A stretch of 7,601 nt of DNA from CAVPRW01 sp046727435 [NCBI: bacterium]. GTDB taxonomy: Bacteria; Tectomicrobia; Entotheonellia; J063. Shown here piece after piece: positions 1 through 6,976 of this stretch (positions are counted from its first letter, which is position 1; each line of letters begins with the position of its first letter). The notes under the pieces were generated by a model. That model had not been told where the DNA came from. It saw only the letters and a list, made by a program, of their open reading frames with translations, and searched no databases. The position numbers and the translations under genes were made by a program. The stretch covers positions 1 through 7,601 of the forward strand of contig JBKPCR010000446.1 of the NCBI GenBank assembly GCA_046727435.1, in the 5' to 3' direction.

Positions 1-294
1 AGAAGCAAAATCAACATTCATGCCAAGGTCATGCTTGTTGACGATGTTTTTGCTACCATCGGGTCGTGTAATATCAGGACGACCTCGTTTTTCCGTCATA
101 CTGAGATCAATGCGAGCATTTATGATCCTAAAGTAGTACAAGCGCTCCGCTGCGCGTTGTTTGATGAACACCTAAACGTCGATACCAGACTGATGGAGGA
201 TGTCACGGCGCTTTGTCTCTACGCAGAAACGGCTCGCTTGAACACAGAATGCCGAGACGATGATTGGCAAGGCAACGTGTTTGCCTTCTCGTAA
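1..294 (+). CDS. Phospholipase D superfamily (cardiolipin synthase-like) protein, 3' end only
   Basis: The reading frame is open from base 1 and ends at TAA 292-294, giving the last 97 residues of a longer protein that starts outside the window. The visible start carries a complete HKD motif (HxKx4Dx6GSxN): His7, Lys9, Asp14, Gly21, Ser22 and Asn24 of the fragment. This is the second catalytic half-site in phospholipase D / cardiolipin synthase-type phosphatidyltransferases, where two HKD motifs form one active site using a phospho-histidine intermediate. The stretch after it (RTTSFFRHTEINASIYD) fits the usual 'E/N-E-x-x-xx-YD' segment that follows HKD2. The tail looks natural, with no sign of frameshift. 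Substrate cannot be told: lipid synthase, phospholipase and nuclease members share the motif. The internal ATG at 31 is inside the motif and is not a start. Confidence 0.85.
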   Translation, partial: RSKINIHAKVMLVDDVFATIGSCNIRTTSFFRHTEINASIYDPKVVQALRCALFDEHLNVDTRLMEDVTALCLYAETARLNTECRDDDWQGNVFAFS

Positions 295-306
295 AATGGG
301 GGGTTT

Positions 307-330
307 GCCTAACAACGCCGTGCAGCTGAC
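307..330 (+). repeat. attC-like half-site motif behind the PLD gene
   Basis: GCCTAAC (307-313) matches the integron attC core RYYYAAC exactly. It is followed by AACGCCGTGCAGCTGAC, which resembles the left arm of many attC sites. It lies 12 bases after the PLD stop, the expected position and orientation for a cassette attC. A related motif lies at the end of the antitoxin gene (1413-1435): both read GCCTAACA, then a GC-rich stretch with TGCA and a closing GAC. No matching GTTRRRY right half is seen before the IS110-related sequence. The motif could instead be a dispersed intergenic repeat. The attC reading is inference. Confidence 0.3.
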
Positions 331-344
331 TGCCAACAGCCTTG

Positions 345-531
345 TCTCTTTACTGGTACTGGGTGACGTGGGAGAATCCCCAGCACCCAGTCTGCGGACG
401 CGAGAGACCGATAGAGCCTGGGTCGGCCGAGACCGCAGCGGAGCGTGGGGCGTCGCGTCCTCTCCTCCCAGCGCCCGAACTGTTGTCCGGCGCCATAGAG
501 CCCGCATCCTGCAAAGTCGGGCCCGTCAGGC
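345..531 (+). ncRNA. Candidate IS110 5' non-coding end / bridge RNA locus (speculative)
   Basis: The 243 bases between the PLD stop and the transposase start hold no convincing gene. In IS110-group elements the non-coding left end encodes the bridge RNA that pairs with target and donor DNA and guides the recombinase; that is established for IS621. Sequence here can fold: a perfect 8-bp inverted repeat (ACTGGGTG 358-365 with CACCCAGT 384-391) encloses GGGA-GAA-TCCC (370-380). CTGCGG 392-397 pairs with CCGCAG 433-438 around a 35-nt loop, and GGGCGT 448-453 can pair with GCGCCC 471-476 using one G-U. This is a stem followed by larger loop-bearing stems, the general bridge-RNA layout. The left boundary of the element and the guide loops cannot be fixed by eye. 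Confidence 0.28.
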
Positions 532-537
532 GTGGTC

Positions 538-1009
538 ATGTCTGCTCCTCAGTTCTTGGTTGGTATGGATGTCGCCAACGCGCAACGCGAGATTGCCCTG
601 CGGCCCACCGGCGAACGCTGGGCTTTGGCGAATGATGACTTCGGGATTGCCACCCTGGTGGAGCAACTCCAGGCCATGCAGCCCACGCTGATTGTGCTCG
701 AAGCCACTGGCGGCGACCACCGGGCGGTGGTCGCGGCACTGGCGGCGGCCGCCTTGCCCATCGTAGTGGTCAATCCCTGCCAGGTACGCGACGTGGCGAA
801 AGCGACCGGGCCGTTGGCCAAAACCGATGTCCTCGATGCCCGCGCCGTGGCCCATGTTGCGGCGGCCGTGCGGCCTGTGCCGCGCCCTCTACCGGACGCA
901 CAGACCTGAGAGCTGCGCGCCCTTCTGGCGCGGCGGCGGAAATTAATGGCGATGCGGACCACCGAGCAGCACCGCCTCAAGACTGCGCCGCGTCGTCTGC
1001 GGGCCGACA
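538..1009 (+). pseudogene. IS110-family transposase (DEDD recombinase), 5' fragment with in-frame TGA
   Basis: This is the N-terminal DEDD (RuvC-like) domain of an IS110-family transposase. From ATG 538 the tetrad is visible: Asp11 (VGMDVA), Glu55 (VLEATGG), Asp97 and Asp100 (AKTDVLDAR). NPCQVRD and PRPLPDAQT are also typical. A GTG at 532 gives a three-residue longer frame, but ATG 538 puts the first Asp at residue 11, as in IS621. TGA at 907-909 stops the frame. The same frame then continues recognisably as ELRALLARRR...RRLRAD to about 1009, so the TGA is a nonsense mutation, probably from an Arg or Gln codon. Everything downstream, including the Transposase_20 domain with the catalytic Ser, is missing. 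The sequence changes abruptly to toxin coding near 1010. The copy is inactive. It belongs to a different subfamily from the two fragments at 1555-3012. Confidence 0.85.
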
Positions 1010-1150
1010 CGGATCTTTGTCGTCAACATCGACGACTACGCATATCTCGTGCCCTTTGTGGAGGGCGAAGGCGAAGTCTTCTTGAAAACGATCATTCCCA
1101 GTCGCAAGGCGACTAACCTATACCTCAGGCGGAGGCGGGAAGATGGCTAG
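1010..1150 (+). pseudogene. BrnT-like type II toxin, 3' half (5' half lost at IS110 junction)
   Basis: From about 1010 a new frame reads RIFVVNIDDYAYLVPFV, then FLKTIIPSRKATNLYLRRRREDG and TAG at 1148-1150. This matches the C-terminal half of the small BrnT-related toxins (usually about 90 residues) paired with RHH antitoxins; the strands IFVVNI and YLVPFV and the FLKTIIPSRKAT motif are the recognisable parts. About 46 residues remain. No start codon or toxin N-terminus lies upstream, because the preceding DNA is IS110 transposase in another frame. The stop overlaps the antitoxin start by 8 bases (1143-1150), the usual toxin-first operon layout. BrnT-type toxins are RNases of the RelE-like fold; this remnant should be inactive. 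The family call rests on remembered motif similarity. Confidence 0.7.
1131..1135 (+). promoter_or_regulatory. Ribosome binding site of the antitoxin gene
   Basis: GGAGG sits 7 bases before ATG 1143, inside the last codons of the truncated toxin. It supports this ATG as the start and allows translation of the antitoxin independent of the lost toxin start. Confidence 0.6.
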
Positions 1151-1418
1151 GCTCGATCCCGAAGAACAGGACCTGCTCGACTCTTTTGAACGCGGAGAAT
1201 GGCAGGCCATCGACGGACGAAGGGAAGCGTTCGCGCGCTATCGTAACTACGCGCGCACGACCTTCAAGAAAGACCGGCGAGTGAATATCAGAATTTCCAG
1301 CAAGGATCTTGAGGCTCTGCAGAAGCAGGCTCTCGAGGAGGGCCTCCCGTATCAGACATTGCTGGCCAGCATCCTGCACAAATATGCGGCCGGTCGGCTC
1401 GTCGAGAAGGATGCCTAA
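1143..1418 (+). CDS. CopG/BrnA-like ribbon-helix-helix antitoxin, orphaned
   Basis: This is a complete 91-residue protein. Residues 1-40 are acidic and charged (LDPEEQDLLDSFERGEW), the usual N-terminal arm of this antitoxin group. Residues about 41-88 hold the ribbon-helix-helix core: TFKKDRRVNIRISSKDLEAL supplies the DNA-binding beta strand (VNIRIS) and first helix, and LPYQTLLASILHKYAAGRL the second helix. RHH antitoxins of this type bind the toxin and repress their own operon as dimers. It starts within the last codons of a toxin gene whose 5' half, and presumably its promoter, was removed. No toxin partner is left in the window. It may be read from a chance promoter in the IS110 remnant, or be silent. 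It could still neutralise a related toxin elsewhere in the genome; that is inference. The reading frame shows no decay. Confidence 0.85.
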   Translation: MARLDPEEQDLLDSFERGEWQAIDGRREAFARYRNYARTTFKKDRRVNIRISSKDLEALQKQALEEGLPYQTLLASILHKYAAGRLVEKDA

Positions 1419-1468
1419 CACCTGCTGCATCGGACGCCTAACGGCTGAACACTATTGCCGTCTAAGGC
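1413..1468 (+). repeat. Second attC-like motif with imperfect hairpin after the antitoxin
   Basis: GCCTAAC (1413-1419) overlaps the antitoxin TAA and fits RYYYAAC. A second GCCTAAC follows at 1436-1442. An imperfect hairpin is visible: GCCT 1436-1439 with AGGC 1465-1468, and ACGGC 1441-1445 with GCCGT 1457-1461, around an 11-base loop. The right end GTCTAAGGC would become the attC core GTTAGGC only by removing two bases. The 56-base span is close to the shortest attC sites. It has no T-run, so a simple terminator is less likely. An intact attC is not claimed. Confidence 0.3.
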
Positions 1469-1554
1469 AGAGCCGAAGTGGATGTCTCAGCCACCCTCAG
1501 GCTCAAGGATAATGACCCATACGCTCATCAGCGTTCATCGGTGCAGGCCGTGAT

Positions 1555-2345
1555 TCATTGCAGAGCGTTGAGTCGCAGGTTCATCCCATGGTTGTCCCGT
1601 GAGGCGTCAAGCTCATCTCCTCCTCTCCGTTAATCCTTGACGAAGCGGTGCATGTTAAAGGCAGTCTTTCGTTTTAACATGTCGTAGACGGCCCGTGCTA
1701 ATTGATGGGCCAAGATCGTCAAGGCTCTGCCTTTGCCGTGTTTTTTGTCTAATCTGACGAGGAATTTCTGTCCCTCGGGATGATCCCGCAGGCATAAGAC
1801 CGCCGCTTCGGAGAACGCCCATGTGAGATGCGCATGGCCAATGTTGGTCCCTAAGGTTCCCGAGCGGGTGCCGGCAGATTCCTTGGCACACTTGACGAGA
1901 CGACAATAGGAAGCAAACTCTTGGACCCGAGGGAAGCGGTCGATGTCGTGGATTTCGTACAACAGCACGAGCCGGAGGATCTTGCCGATGCCAGGCACGC
2001 ACGCCGCAGAGACCGGGTGGCGGCGGCATGGTGTTGGGCGGCTTTGATGATAGAGAGTTCTCAGTCGCGAAGCAGATGCTCATAGTCGTCGATGCGCGAG
2101 AGGTCGACTTCGATACGCTTGTGCACCGCTGGATCGGCACAACGTGCGGCGACACCGTCACGATTGGCCTTGTCGGCGATGTTGTTACCGATGGCAAGCC
2201 GGTTATACTGGCTGGTGGTATTCTGCACGGGCGCCAGCCGCTCACCTCGCTGGAATTCCTGAGCAGCATCCATGCCCGGGATATCGGGATCGGACGCACC
2301 CAAGGCTCCCTGATCGAGCAGCTTCTGGTGTCGGCCAATCCGTTT
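1555..2345 (-). pseudogene. IS110-family transposase remnant, 5'-truncated, frameshifted
   Basis: Read on the minus strand, this covers the middle and C-terminal parts of an IS110/IS116/IS902 transposase. About 2345-2064 gives VQNTTSQYN and HKRIEVDLSRIDDYEHLLRD, then TGA (2063-2061). The frame resumes as ELSIIKAAQ, and a single-base shift near 1995 moves to VPGIGKILRLVLLYEIHDIDRF...AKESAG...WAFSEAAVL...KALTILAH-type sequence, the Transposase_20 domain with the catalytic Ser in ESAG. TAA at 1632-1630 is probably premature: the same frame continues as DELDASRDNHGMNL and stops at TGA 1557-1555. That segment aligns without gaps to the tail of the plus-strand copy (EPAASRDATGSRL), where the TAA faces a Tyr codon. 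The DEDD domain is mostly or wholly missing; a further frame shift near 2335 is possible. The 5' limit is approximate. Confidence 0.8.
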
Positions 2346-2385
2346 TCCGTCCCGTTTTGGGAGGCGGGCCTGTATTACTATTTCT

Positions 2386-3012
2386 GGAAAGCAGCCGGAA
2401 CGCGTTACCGCATGCTGTCCGGCTCCCGCCGTCCCCAAGAGCCTCGCGGTGGAGCGCGCGCGGCTTGGGCCCGACGACCGCCAGCGGACGGACCGCGAGC
2501 TGGCTATGGTCCCGACTGCGAAGGCAGACGAGACGCACACCTGCTCCCGCCGGCGCTCGATCCCCGTGGTCGGCCAGCTCCTGGCGCGCGTGCGGCTCGA
2601 TGAGATCCACGATCGTCAGCGCGTTCCCCGCGTGCAGGCATGCATTTCCAATGGTCGCCGCGTCAAGGGCGCCAAGGACTCCGCTGGCACACACGACGGC
2701 CCCTTGGGCACGATGATCGGCCAGGCCGACCTCCCGTGGGCCGTTTCCGCCGCCGCGGTGGTGTGGTGACGCCACCATCCTGCCGGCCCGCAAGACCGCG
2801 CGCGCTTGGCACGACGACAGGGCCAGGGCCACGCCTGAACTGTGCGAGCTCATCAAGTCGCACGCGCCGTGGATGCCATGGTCACGCGAGAGACGGCCTT
2901 CGAGCGGGACACATGGCTTCATGCCTACTGGAGCGGCGCGGGCGAGCCGGCCGCCTCACGGGACGCCACGGGGAGCCGCCTGGCCAAGCGGTGCTGGGAG
3001 GGCTTTGGTTAG
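2386..3012 (+). pseudogene. IS110-family transposase remnant, 5'-truncated, three stops, very GC-rich
   Basis: One frame, interrupted by TGA 2767-2769 and TGA 2836-2838 and ending at TAG 3010-3012, aligns to the minus-strand copy without gaps over most of its length. Matching landmarks are APAVPKSLAV with DPAVHKRIEV, VRLDEIHDRQRVPRVQ with VLLYEIHDIDRFPRVQ, AKDSAG with AKESAG, AHQVARAV with AHQLARAV, and ASRD near the end. Both TGAs face Leu codons in the other copy. Many conserved positions are changed (SYCRL to SNGRR, GIG to VVG), so it has been decaying for a long time. Codons are strikingly G+C-rich compared with the sister copy. The N-terminal DEDD half is absent. Homology is visible from about 2386-2398, leaving roughly 40-60 bases between the two head-to-head fragments. 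Confidence 0.75.
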
Positions 3013-3123
3013 GTCTCTATGGAAGCAGCTAATGATCTCATGCTGATTGGGGAAGCGTTGGAAGCGGAAGAATGGTTCAATCGCCTTGATGCGCTGCCGC
3101 TCTGACACAGGGGTCAGCCAGGG
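3013..3123. other. Gap between IS110 remnant and ABC operon end
   Basis: No gene is recognised. A 28-codon plus-strand frame (ATG 3019 to TGA 3105, ending in EWFNRLDALPL) is in phase with the upstream remnant, but matches nothing I recognise. No strong terminator is seen for the ABC operon: the only inverted repeat after its stop is AGCC-CT-GGCT, four pairs without a T-run. Confidence 0.5.
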
Positions 3124-5025
3124 CTAATTATCAGCCGCTGGAGTTTGGACTGATACATCGTCATCCTCAGTCGATGCGCCGTCGTCCTGACTCAGCCCAT
3201 AGTTCACCGCATACAGCCGCGCATAGACGCCCTTGTGCTCTAGCAGGTCGGCGTGCTTGCCTATTTCGACCACGCGTCCGTTCTCTAACACTACAATGAC
3301 GTCGGCATTGCGGATGGTTGAGAGGCGATGGGCGATGACGATGGAGGTTCGACCCTCCAGAAGGTGCTTCAGGGCATTTTGTATGAGGATTTCGGTGTGT
3401 GTGTCGATACTGGCGGTAGCCTCGTCCAGGATAAGGATGCGGGGATTGCTGACGATGGCGCGGGCGAAGCTGAGCAGTTGTCGCTGTCCGACGCTTAAAT
3501 TCACGCCGCGTTCGGCCAGCGTCGTGTCGTAGCCCTGCTTCAGGGCCATGATGAAGTCGTGCGCACCGACCGCTTTGGCCGCGGCAACGACATCCGCCTC
3601 GCTGGCGTCGGTGTGTGCATAGCGGATATTTTCTTTGATAGTGCCAGAGAACAAATAGGGCTCCTGCAGGACCATGCTCATCTGCCGCACCAGCGACTGA
3701 CGTCGCACCTGCCGGATATCGAAACCGTCGATGGCAATACGACCTTGGGTGACATCGGCGAAGCGGTGGATCAAGGTCGCCAGTGTGCTCTTGCCGGCGC
3801 CCGTGGCTCCAACCAAGGCCACGGTCTCACCTGGTTTAATGTGCAGATTGATGTCCTTCAGCACGTCGACGCCTGGGACGTAGTGAAAGGAGACGTGATC
3901 AAACCGGATCTCGCCCTGGAGTGTCGGCATTTCTGCCGCATCGGGTGCGTCCTGGACCTCGGGCTGCACATCAAGCAACTCGAAGATCCGCACCCCCGCC
4001 GCCATCGCCCGTTGCATCTGGCTGTACTGCATGGTCAACTGGCGGATGGGTTCGAAGAAGCGCTGTACCCACAGAGCAAAGGCGATCAACACACCCCACT
4101 CGATCTGGCCTCTCTGCAGCAATACGCCTCCCACCAGAACGACCCCAACCCCCATGCCGATTCCGGTCAAGCATTCGACGATCGGCTGCAAGGTTCCAGA
4201 GAAGCGGGCCGCCTCCAGGTTGGCGTCGAGGAATTCCTGATTCAGTCCGTTGAAGTGCTTGAGGTTCTCGCGCTGGCGGTTCAGGCTTTGCACAACCCGG
4301 ACGCCGGTGATGTTTTGATTATACTCGCCGTTGACCATGGCAATGGCGCGCCGGATTCGCATAAAAGAATGGCGGGCGAAACGCTGCCAATACGCCAGGA
4401 CGAAGAAGAGTAGCGGGATGATCCCCAAGTTGACCAGGGCCAGTTGCCAGTCGGTGAACAGCATGGCGACGATGATCCCGCCCAGGCTGAGGAGGTCTGC
4501 CAGGGTCGTGACCAGCAGCTCAAAGGTCTCTTGCAGCTGCATGACATCGCTTTGACTGCGCGACATGATGCGTCCGACCGCGGTGCGGTGAAAGAAGGCG
4601 GGGGACAGGGACTGAAGATGATTGAACAACTGGGTGCGCAGGCTATACAGCACGCCTTGCCCGACCCTGGCAATGGCGACGAGCTGGAGGTAGTTGGCCC
4701 CGAAGTGCACGAAGGTGACGCCGAAAAAAATCAGCCCCACAACATGCAGTCGCCACAGGTCACCACTGTTGATCCCCCGGTTGATCGCCTGCATGATCAC
4801 CAGGGGGATGCCCACATTAGCCGCGGTATACACGAGCATGGCGGCCACGGTGATCAGAGCGTCCCGTCGATAGGGTACAAGATAGGTCAGCAGGCGCATG
4901 ACCACTCGATTGTCATAGACCTTGCCGATGACCGTATCGTCACTCAGATTGTCGCGGTTGGGAGCAAACATGCTCCCGGCATTGGTACCGCGCCACCCGC
5001 CCAAGAAGTCCCCGCCACCTTCCAT
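3124..5025 (-). CDS. Heterodimeric ABC exporter subunit B (catalytic Walker B, degenerate LSVGQ signature)
   Basis: 633 residues, full length for a fused TMD-NBD exporter half. The N-terminal cytosolic stretch of about 50 residues (DDTVIGKVYDNRVVMRLL) is typical of the BmrD/LmrD-like partner. Hydrophobic segments lie near 55-78, 92-118, 170-190, 194-214, 283-303 and 308-325, matching six helices. The NBD has Walker A GATGAGKST (406-414), Q-loop Gln454, signature LSVGQ (510-514, Gly to Val), Walker B ILILDE with catalytic Glu535, and H-loop His566. The tail is acidic (TEDDDVSV). It starts one base after the stop of the upstream subunit gene (TAG-T-ATG), with GAGGG (5040-5036) 10 bases before the ATG, so translation is probably coupled. 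Met19 is an alternative start. The pair should export a hydrophobic drug, lipid or peptide; the substrate is not readable. Confidence 0.93.
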   Translation of the reverse strand: MEGGGDFLGGWRGTNAGSMFAPNRDNLSDDTVIGKVYDNRVVMRLLTYLVPYRRDALITVAAMLVYTAANVGIPLVIMQAINRGINSGDLWRLHVVGLIFFGVTFVHFGANYLQLVAIARVGQGVLYSLRTQLFNHLQSLSPAFFHRTAVGRIMSRSQSDVMQLQETFELLVTTLADLLSLGGIIVAMLFTDWQLALVNLGIIPLLFFVLAYWQRFARHSFMRIRRAIAMVNGEYNQNITGVRVVQSLNRQRENLKHFNGLNQEFLDANLEAARFSGTLQPIVECLTGIGMGVGVVLVGGVLLQRGQIEWGVLIAFALWVQRFFEPIRQLTMQYSQMQRAMAAGVRIFELLDVQPEVQDAPDAAEMPTLQGEIRFDHVSFHYVPGVDVLKDINLHIKPGETVALVGATGAGKSTLATLIHRFADVTQGRIAIDGFDIRQVRRQSLVRQMSMVLQEPYLFSGTIKENIRYAHTDASEADVVAAAKAVGAHDFIMALKQGYDTTLAERGVNLSVGQRQLLSFARAIVSNPRILILDEATASIDTHTEILIQNALKHLLEGRTSIVIAHRLSTIRNADVIVVLENGRVVEIGKHADLLEHKGVYARLYAVNYGLSQDDGASTEDDDVSVQTPAADN

Positions 5026-5026
5026 A

Positions 5027-6835
5027 CTAGGTCAACCCTCCGTGCCCTACAGACCTGGCACCATCTAGTAAGAGCTCTTCCTGTGGACGTAGCTGCAATT
5101 CGTAAATGTCCCGATACAGACTGCGTTGGGCCATCAGCTCCTTGTGCGTCCCCTGCTCGACGATGTCACCATCCTGCAGCACCAGGATGAGGTCCGCTCG
5201 TCGTACTGTGCTCAAGCGATGGGCGATGACAAAGGTTGTGCGCCCTTGCATGACTGCGATCATGGCCTGGTGGATGTGCCGTTCCGTTTCCACATCGACG
5301 CTGGAAGTGGAGTCATCGAGGATCAAAATCGGTGGATCGAGCAGGATCGTGCGGGCGATGGACAGACGCTGTCGCTGCCCTCCCGAGAGTGTGGAGCCGC
5401 GCTCCCCGACCCAGGTGTCATACCCCTTCGGAAGACGCATGATCTGGTCATGGAGTTGAGCGATCTCGGCTGCCCTGACCACGTCCTTGAAGGACGCGTG
5501 GATTGCTCCATAAGCGATGTTGTCGCGAATGGTGGCACTAAAGAGGTAGACATCCTGTTGCACAATCCCGACATTGCGCCGTAAGGATTGGAGCGTGAGG
5601 TTGCGGATATCCTCGCCGTCGATGGTTATCCGCCCTGTCGTGACGTCATAGAAACGGGGTAAGAGATTGACAATGGTGCTCTTTCCGCTTCCCGGTGCCC
5701 CCAGGATGGCGGTAATTTGGCCAGGGGCGGCGTCGATCGTGATCTGCTTCAGGGCTGGGATACGTGCGTTGTACGCGAAGGAAACCTTAGTAAAGCGCAC
5801 ATGCCCGCGCGACCGTCCCATCTCTTTGGCATTGGGCTTCTCTGCCACCGGAGAGCTCGCATCCAGCACCTCGAACAGGCGCTCCCCGGAGGAGATCGCG
5901 CGCGAAATACTATCGATGACGCGTGCGGCGGCGCGGATCGGGAAGGAGAGCTGGTTCATGTACAGGATGAACTGGGTCAAACCCCCTGCGGTCAGCTGCC
6001 CATGCATGACTTCCCAGCCGCCAAACCATAGGATCGCGCCCAGCGTACAGGTGAAATAGAGGGTCATCCAGGCGCCATTGATCTCCTGCAAGCGCTCAGA
6101 CTGAAAGTAGCGCTCCCGCAGCTCCTGGGCTTTATGAGCGTACTTCCGCTGCTCATGTGCCTCAGCGGCGAAAGCCTTGACCACATGCATACCGACCAGA
6201 TTCTCCTGCAGGATGGTCACCGATTCACCCATGATTTCCTGCACACGCAACCACATGGGGCGCAATTTTCGCAGGACAAGGGTAGACTGAAGGACGGAAA
6301 ACGGGGCGAAGGCGAGACTGATCAGGGCGAGTTTCCAGTTCAAGAACGCTAAAATGCTGGTGATAGCGACGAGCCGGACTGCCACATCCAGAGATCGGAC
6401 CATACCCAGGTTGACAAATCGCCGGACCTGCTCCACATCGGCGGTGGCCTTGGACATCAGATTACCTGTATGCTCGGTATCGTGGAAGGCAAAGCTTAGA
6501 TGCTGCAGCTTGTCATACAGGAGCGTGCGCAAATCGTAGGATACCTTGTGTGACAGCGAATCAGAGGTGTACATCCGGGCGAAGTCGAACACCCCCCGCA
6601 GGAGGCTGGCTCCCAGGAGCGCCAGCGCCATCAATACGAGTGTCCAGGTGTCCACATGCAGGGGGATGACACGCCCATCGCTAGGGTCGAATCTGACTAA
6701 CCGATCAATGGAGCTGCCGAAGAGGCGCGGGATCAGGAGGGCAAAGCCGATCGCGGCGAAGAAACTGACATAGGCCAGAATGAGGCGCGCGCGATAGCGC
6801 CACGCCATTTTGATGATTCTGAGTAAAATCTGCAT
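5027..6835 (-). CDS. Heterodimeric ABC exporter subunit A (canonical LSGGQ, Walker B Glu replaced by Asp)
   Basis: 602 residues, the first gene of the two-gene minus-strand operon. Six hydrophobic segments lie near 17-38, 63-85, 148-166, 167-188, 256-274 and 283-300. The NBD shows Walker A GAPGSGKST (379-387), Q-loop Gln427 (VQQDVYLF), canonical LSGGQ (483-487), Walker B ILILDD with Asp508 where the catalytic Glu normally stands, and H-loop His539. Asp at this place is the known mark of the non-catalytic site in BmrC/LmrC/TM287-type subunits. In a head-to-tail NBD dimer this Walker B pairs with the partner's LSVGQ, so both defects share one site and the other site is complete. ATG 6835 is chosen because no other start lies in frame upstream close to the AGGAGG at 6855-6850. 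Inner-membrane or cytoplasmic-membrane exporter; substrate unknown. Confidence 0.93.
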   Translation of the reverse strand: MQILLRIIKMAWRYRARLILAYVSFFAAIGFALLIPRLFGSSIDRLVRFDPSDGRVIPLHVDTWTLVLMALALLGASLLRGVFDFARMYTSDSLSHKVSYDLRTLLYDKLQHLSFAFHDTEHTGNLMSKATADVEQVRRFVNLGMVRSLDVAVRLVAITSILAFLNWKLALISLAFAPFSVLQSTLVLRKLRPMWLRVQEIMGESVTILQENLVGMHVVKAFAAEAHEQRKYAHKAQELRERYFQSERLQEINGAWMTLYFTCTLGAILWFGGWEVMHGQLTAGGLTQFILYMNQLSFPIRAAARVIDSISRAISSGERLFEVLDASSPVAEKPNAKEMGRSRGHVRFTKVSFAYNARIPALKQITIDAAPGQITAILGAPGSGKSTIVNLLPRFYDVTTGRITIDGEDIRNLTLQSLRRNVGIVQQDVYLFSATIRDNIAYGAIHASFKDVVRAAEIAQLHDQIMRLPKGYDTWVGERGSTLSGGQRQRLSIARTILLDPPILILDDSTSSVDVETERHIHQAMIAVMQGRTTFVIAHRLSTVRRADLILVLQDGDIVEQGTHKELMAQRSLYRDIYELQLRPQEELLLDGARSVGHGGLT

Positions 6836-6849
6836 CGCGCCCGATGGGT

Positions 6850-6855
6850 CCTCCT
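6850..6855 (-). promoter_or_regulatory. Shine-Dalgarno of the ABC operon, long spacing
   Basis: A perfect AGGAGG on the minus strand, but 14 bases from ATG 6835, longer than the usual 5-10. No ATG, GTG or TTG lies between them in frame. Initiation may be weaker than the motif suggests. Confidence 0.5.
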
Positions 6856-6976
6856 AGGCTAGCGCCTTACGAACGAGGCCACGCCATACATCGCGACGGG
6901 CATCCAGGCTTCTGTCGTATCGGAGCCGATGCCCATCTGACTCCCTACCATATCAGAGGCTAATATCCACAGGTGC

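Noticed and set aside
1413-1573. A larger attC pairing GCCTAAC at 1413 or 1436 with GTTGAGT at 1567-1573.
   Set aside because: The two cores pair poorly, the span is long, and the arms between them do not form the required hairpin. GTTGAGT also lies inside the coding tail of the minus-strand transposase remnant.
2028-2603. A 191-codon plus-strand open frame that looks like a protein (VLGGFDDREFSVAKQML...).
   Set aside because: It lies antisense to the minus-strand IS110 remnant, whose motifs explain the sequence; the frame is its shadow.
907-2838. Four of the five premature stops in the IS110 remnants are TGA, at 907-909, 2063-2061, 2767-2769 and 2836-2838, which could suggest TGA recoding.
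   Set aside because: All the affected genes are truncated and otherwise degenerate, one premature stop is TAA, and TGA is the commonest stop to arise in G+C-rich DNA (for example from CGA). The intact genes give no support for recoding.
3559-5190. Long plus-strand frames of 284 and 248 codons across the ABC genes.
   Set aside because: They are antisense to two intact ABC transporter genes with every expected motif, and have no ribosome site or recognisable domain.
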